In this document: in pieces, positions 61,252 through 62,060 of the stretch
Layout of the letters: every line of letters begins with the position of its first letter
Position numbering within the stretch: position 1 is the first letter of the stretch
Assembly: GCA_023411615.1 (NCBI GenBank)
Contig: JAEYOR010000035.1
Location: forward strand, 1 to 62,060
Source: Actinomycetes bacterium
Lineage (GTDB): Bacteria > Actinomycetota > Actinomycetes > Actinomycetales > Demequinaceae
Reading direction: 5' to 3'
Length of the DNA stretch: 62,060 nucleotides
Program-made: the position numbers and the translations under genes
The notes under the pieces: model-generated
What the model saw: the letters and a program-made list of their open reading frames with translations, nothing else
Databases searched by the model: none
Told to the model about the DNA's origin: nothing

Positions 61252-62025
61252 ATGAGGGGAAACGAACAGCCCACCAGCACGGTCGAAAGCTCGAGTTTGC
61301 TGCACAAATGGCAGTCGACGAGCATCGACTCCGTATGGTTGCGCCCCGGTGACTGGTACACGCCTGCCACTGAGGCTCTTGTCGAGGCGCTTGAGTCGCG
61401 CTTCGACACCGCGCCCGCCGCGTTCCGGCTGGGCCAAGCTCGTTCGGAGGCGGGCGTCGGCATCACAGAAGCGATCGATGACATGGCCGTCCTGTTCCGG
61501 GCAGCCGGTTACGAGTCCGCTCCGATTCGATCGATCCGTGCGCTGTGTGCGGGTTGGACCGAAGGAACCGCAGCGTCCCCATCGGTGCCGCAAATGGCCG
61601 ACGCCGAATCGGGTCTTGGCACAGCCGAGTACCTGACGCAACGTTTGGCTGAGGCATATGGCTCGGCCACGCGCAATGGCACCTCGGTGCCCCAGACTCA
61701 CGCGCTCGTCATGATTGACGTCACTGTCATGGATGCAGATCCGTGGCAGCGCATGGCGCGCAATGCCGCCGTCGGCCAAGCTCTCAAGGGCGCTTACGGC
61801 GACGGCCACCCGATGGCACGTCTTGGCGATGGCCTGTACGCAGTACTCGTTGAGCGCGGTCCCATGCTCGGTCATGGCATTGCGATTCTGCGTGACCACA
61901 TTTCCGAGCGAGCGATCACGATGCGTGTGGGCAATCTTGTACGCCAGCCACCGCGCGTGTGGATCGAGTCGCTCCCTGAGACCCACCGTTACGCACAGGA
62001 ACTCATCGAGTCACTGCAGCGATAA
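61252..62025 (+). CDS. Conserved-looking hypothetical protein, possibly degenerate GGDEF
   Basis: A 257-aa cytoplasmic protein with no signal or membrane helix. The first 130 residues are helical; the last 110 (ALVMIDVTVMDADPWQRMAR, GDGLYAVLVERG, AITMRVGNLV) have the strand-helix order of GGDEF domains, but no GGDEF motif or catalytic acids. It could be a degenerate sensor domain; this is inference. Divergent from the sigma-factor gene and sharing its palindromic promoter region. Confidence 0.5.
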   Translation: MRGNEQPTSTVESSSLLHKWQSTSIDSVWLRPGDWYTPATEALVEALESRFDTAPAAFRLGQARSEAGVGITEAIDDMAVLFRAAGYESAPIRSIRALCAGWTEGTAASPSVPQMADAESGLGTAEYLTQRLAEAYGSATRNGTSVPQTHALVMIDVTVMDADPWQRMARNAAVGQALKGAYGDGHPMARLGDGLYAVLVERGPMLGHGIAILRDHISERAITMRVGNLVRQPPRVWIESLPETHRYAQELIESLQR

Positions 62026-62060
62026 GACGGGGCGCGAATGGCGCGTGGCGAGCTGAGGGC

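Overview
The window is a contiguous, gene-dense piece of a high-GC actinobacterial chromosome (about two-thirds G+C by eye). Actinobacterial signs include an orphan GlnR-type regulator, a GlxR-like Crp, ClpC, an LPQTG surface protein, a lysC-asd operon with an internal lysC start at codon 250, DUF2516, DUF222-HNH and DUF4395 proteins, and frequent GTG starts. The gene set fits Micrococcales/Cellulomonadales-type bacteria (inference). There is no phage, insertion sequence or CRISPR array.

Layout. 0-10 kb: YbaK-like deacylase, FKBP, pseudouridine synthase, a sortase-anchored surface protein, an AdaA-AlkA/Ogt alkylation-repair operon and a GH94 disaccharide phosphorylase behind a CebR/CelR-like operator. 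9.7-19 kb: proC, a TetR/ABC-2 exporter operon, a Pro/Glu-rich membrane protein, radA and mutY. 19-27.5 kb: clpC, a DUF2975/XRE pair with a palindromic promoter, dtd, ygfZ, a nitrobindin-like gene coupled to a 36-aa microprotein, and a thioredoxin/DUF4395/DsrE redox cluster. 27.5-37.3 kb: glnR, nhaA, nth, an RsiG-like/crp pair, ridA, a PASTA class A PBP with a phosphoesterase, tRNA-Pro and a ROK regulator. 37.3-47 kb: asd, lysC, recR and dnaX on one strand, split by an opposite-strand esterase and by a repeat-rich block (DUF222-HNH nuclease, hydrolase, AAG glycosylase). 47-52.4 kb: SRP RNA, two tRNA-Ser, a chemoreceptor, tadA and upp. 52.4-62 kb: an NrdR-box-controlled nrdAB operon whose small subunit has the class Ic (Phe, Mn/Fe-type) pattern, a PfpI-like protein, and a 1149-aa ECF sigma factor fused to a zinc-finger anti-sigma-like domain, membrane segment, Gly-rich repeat stalk and putative extracellular domains.

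Two observations stand out. First, the 9-mer GCCGACGCT (either strand) occurs 38 times by hand count, against about 1-2 expected from base composition. It lies in every reading frame and between genes, and as an inverted pair it forms the terminator after tRNA-Pro. This resembles DNA-uptake-sequence or HIP1-type genome motifs. Second, the membrane-tethered sigma factor looks like a one-polypeptide route from cell surface to transcription. DNA repair genes are also dense here (AdaA-AlkA, Ogt, AAG, MutY, Nth, RadA, RecR).
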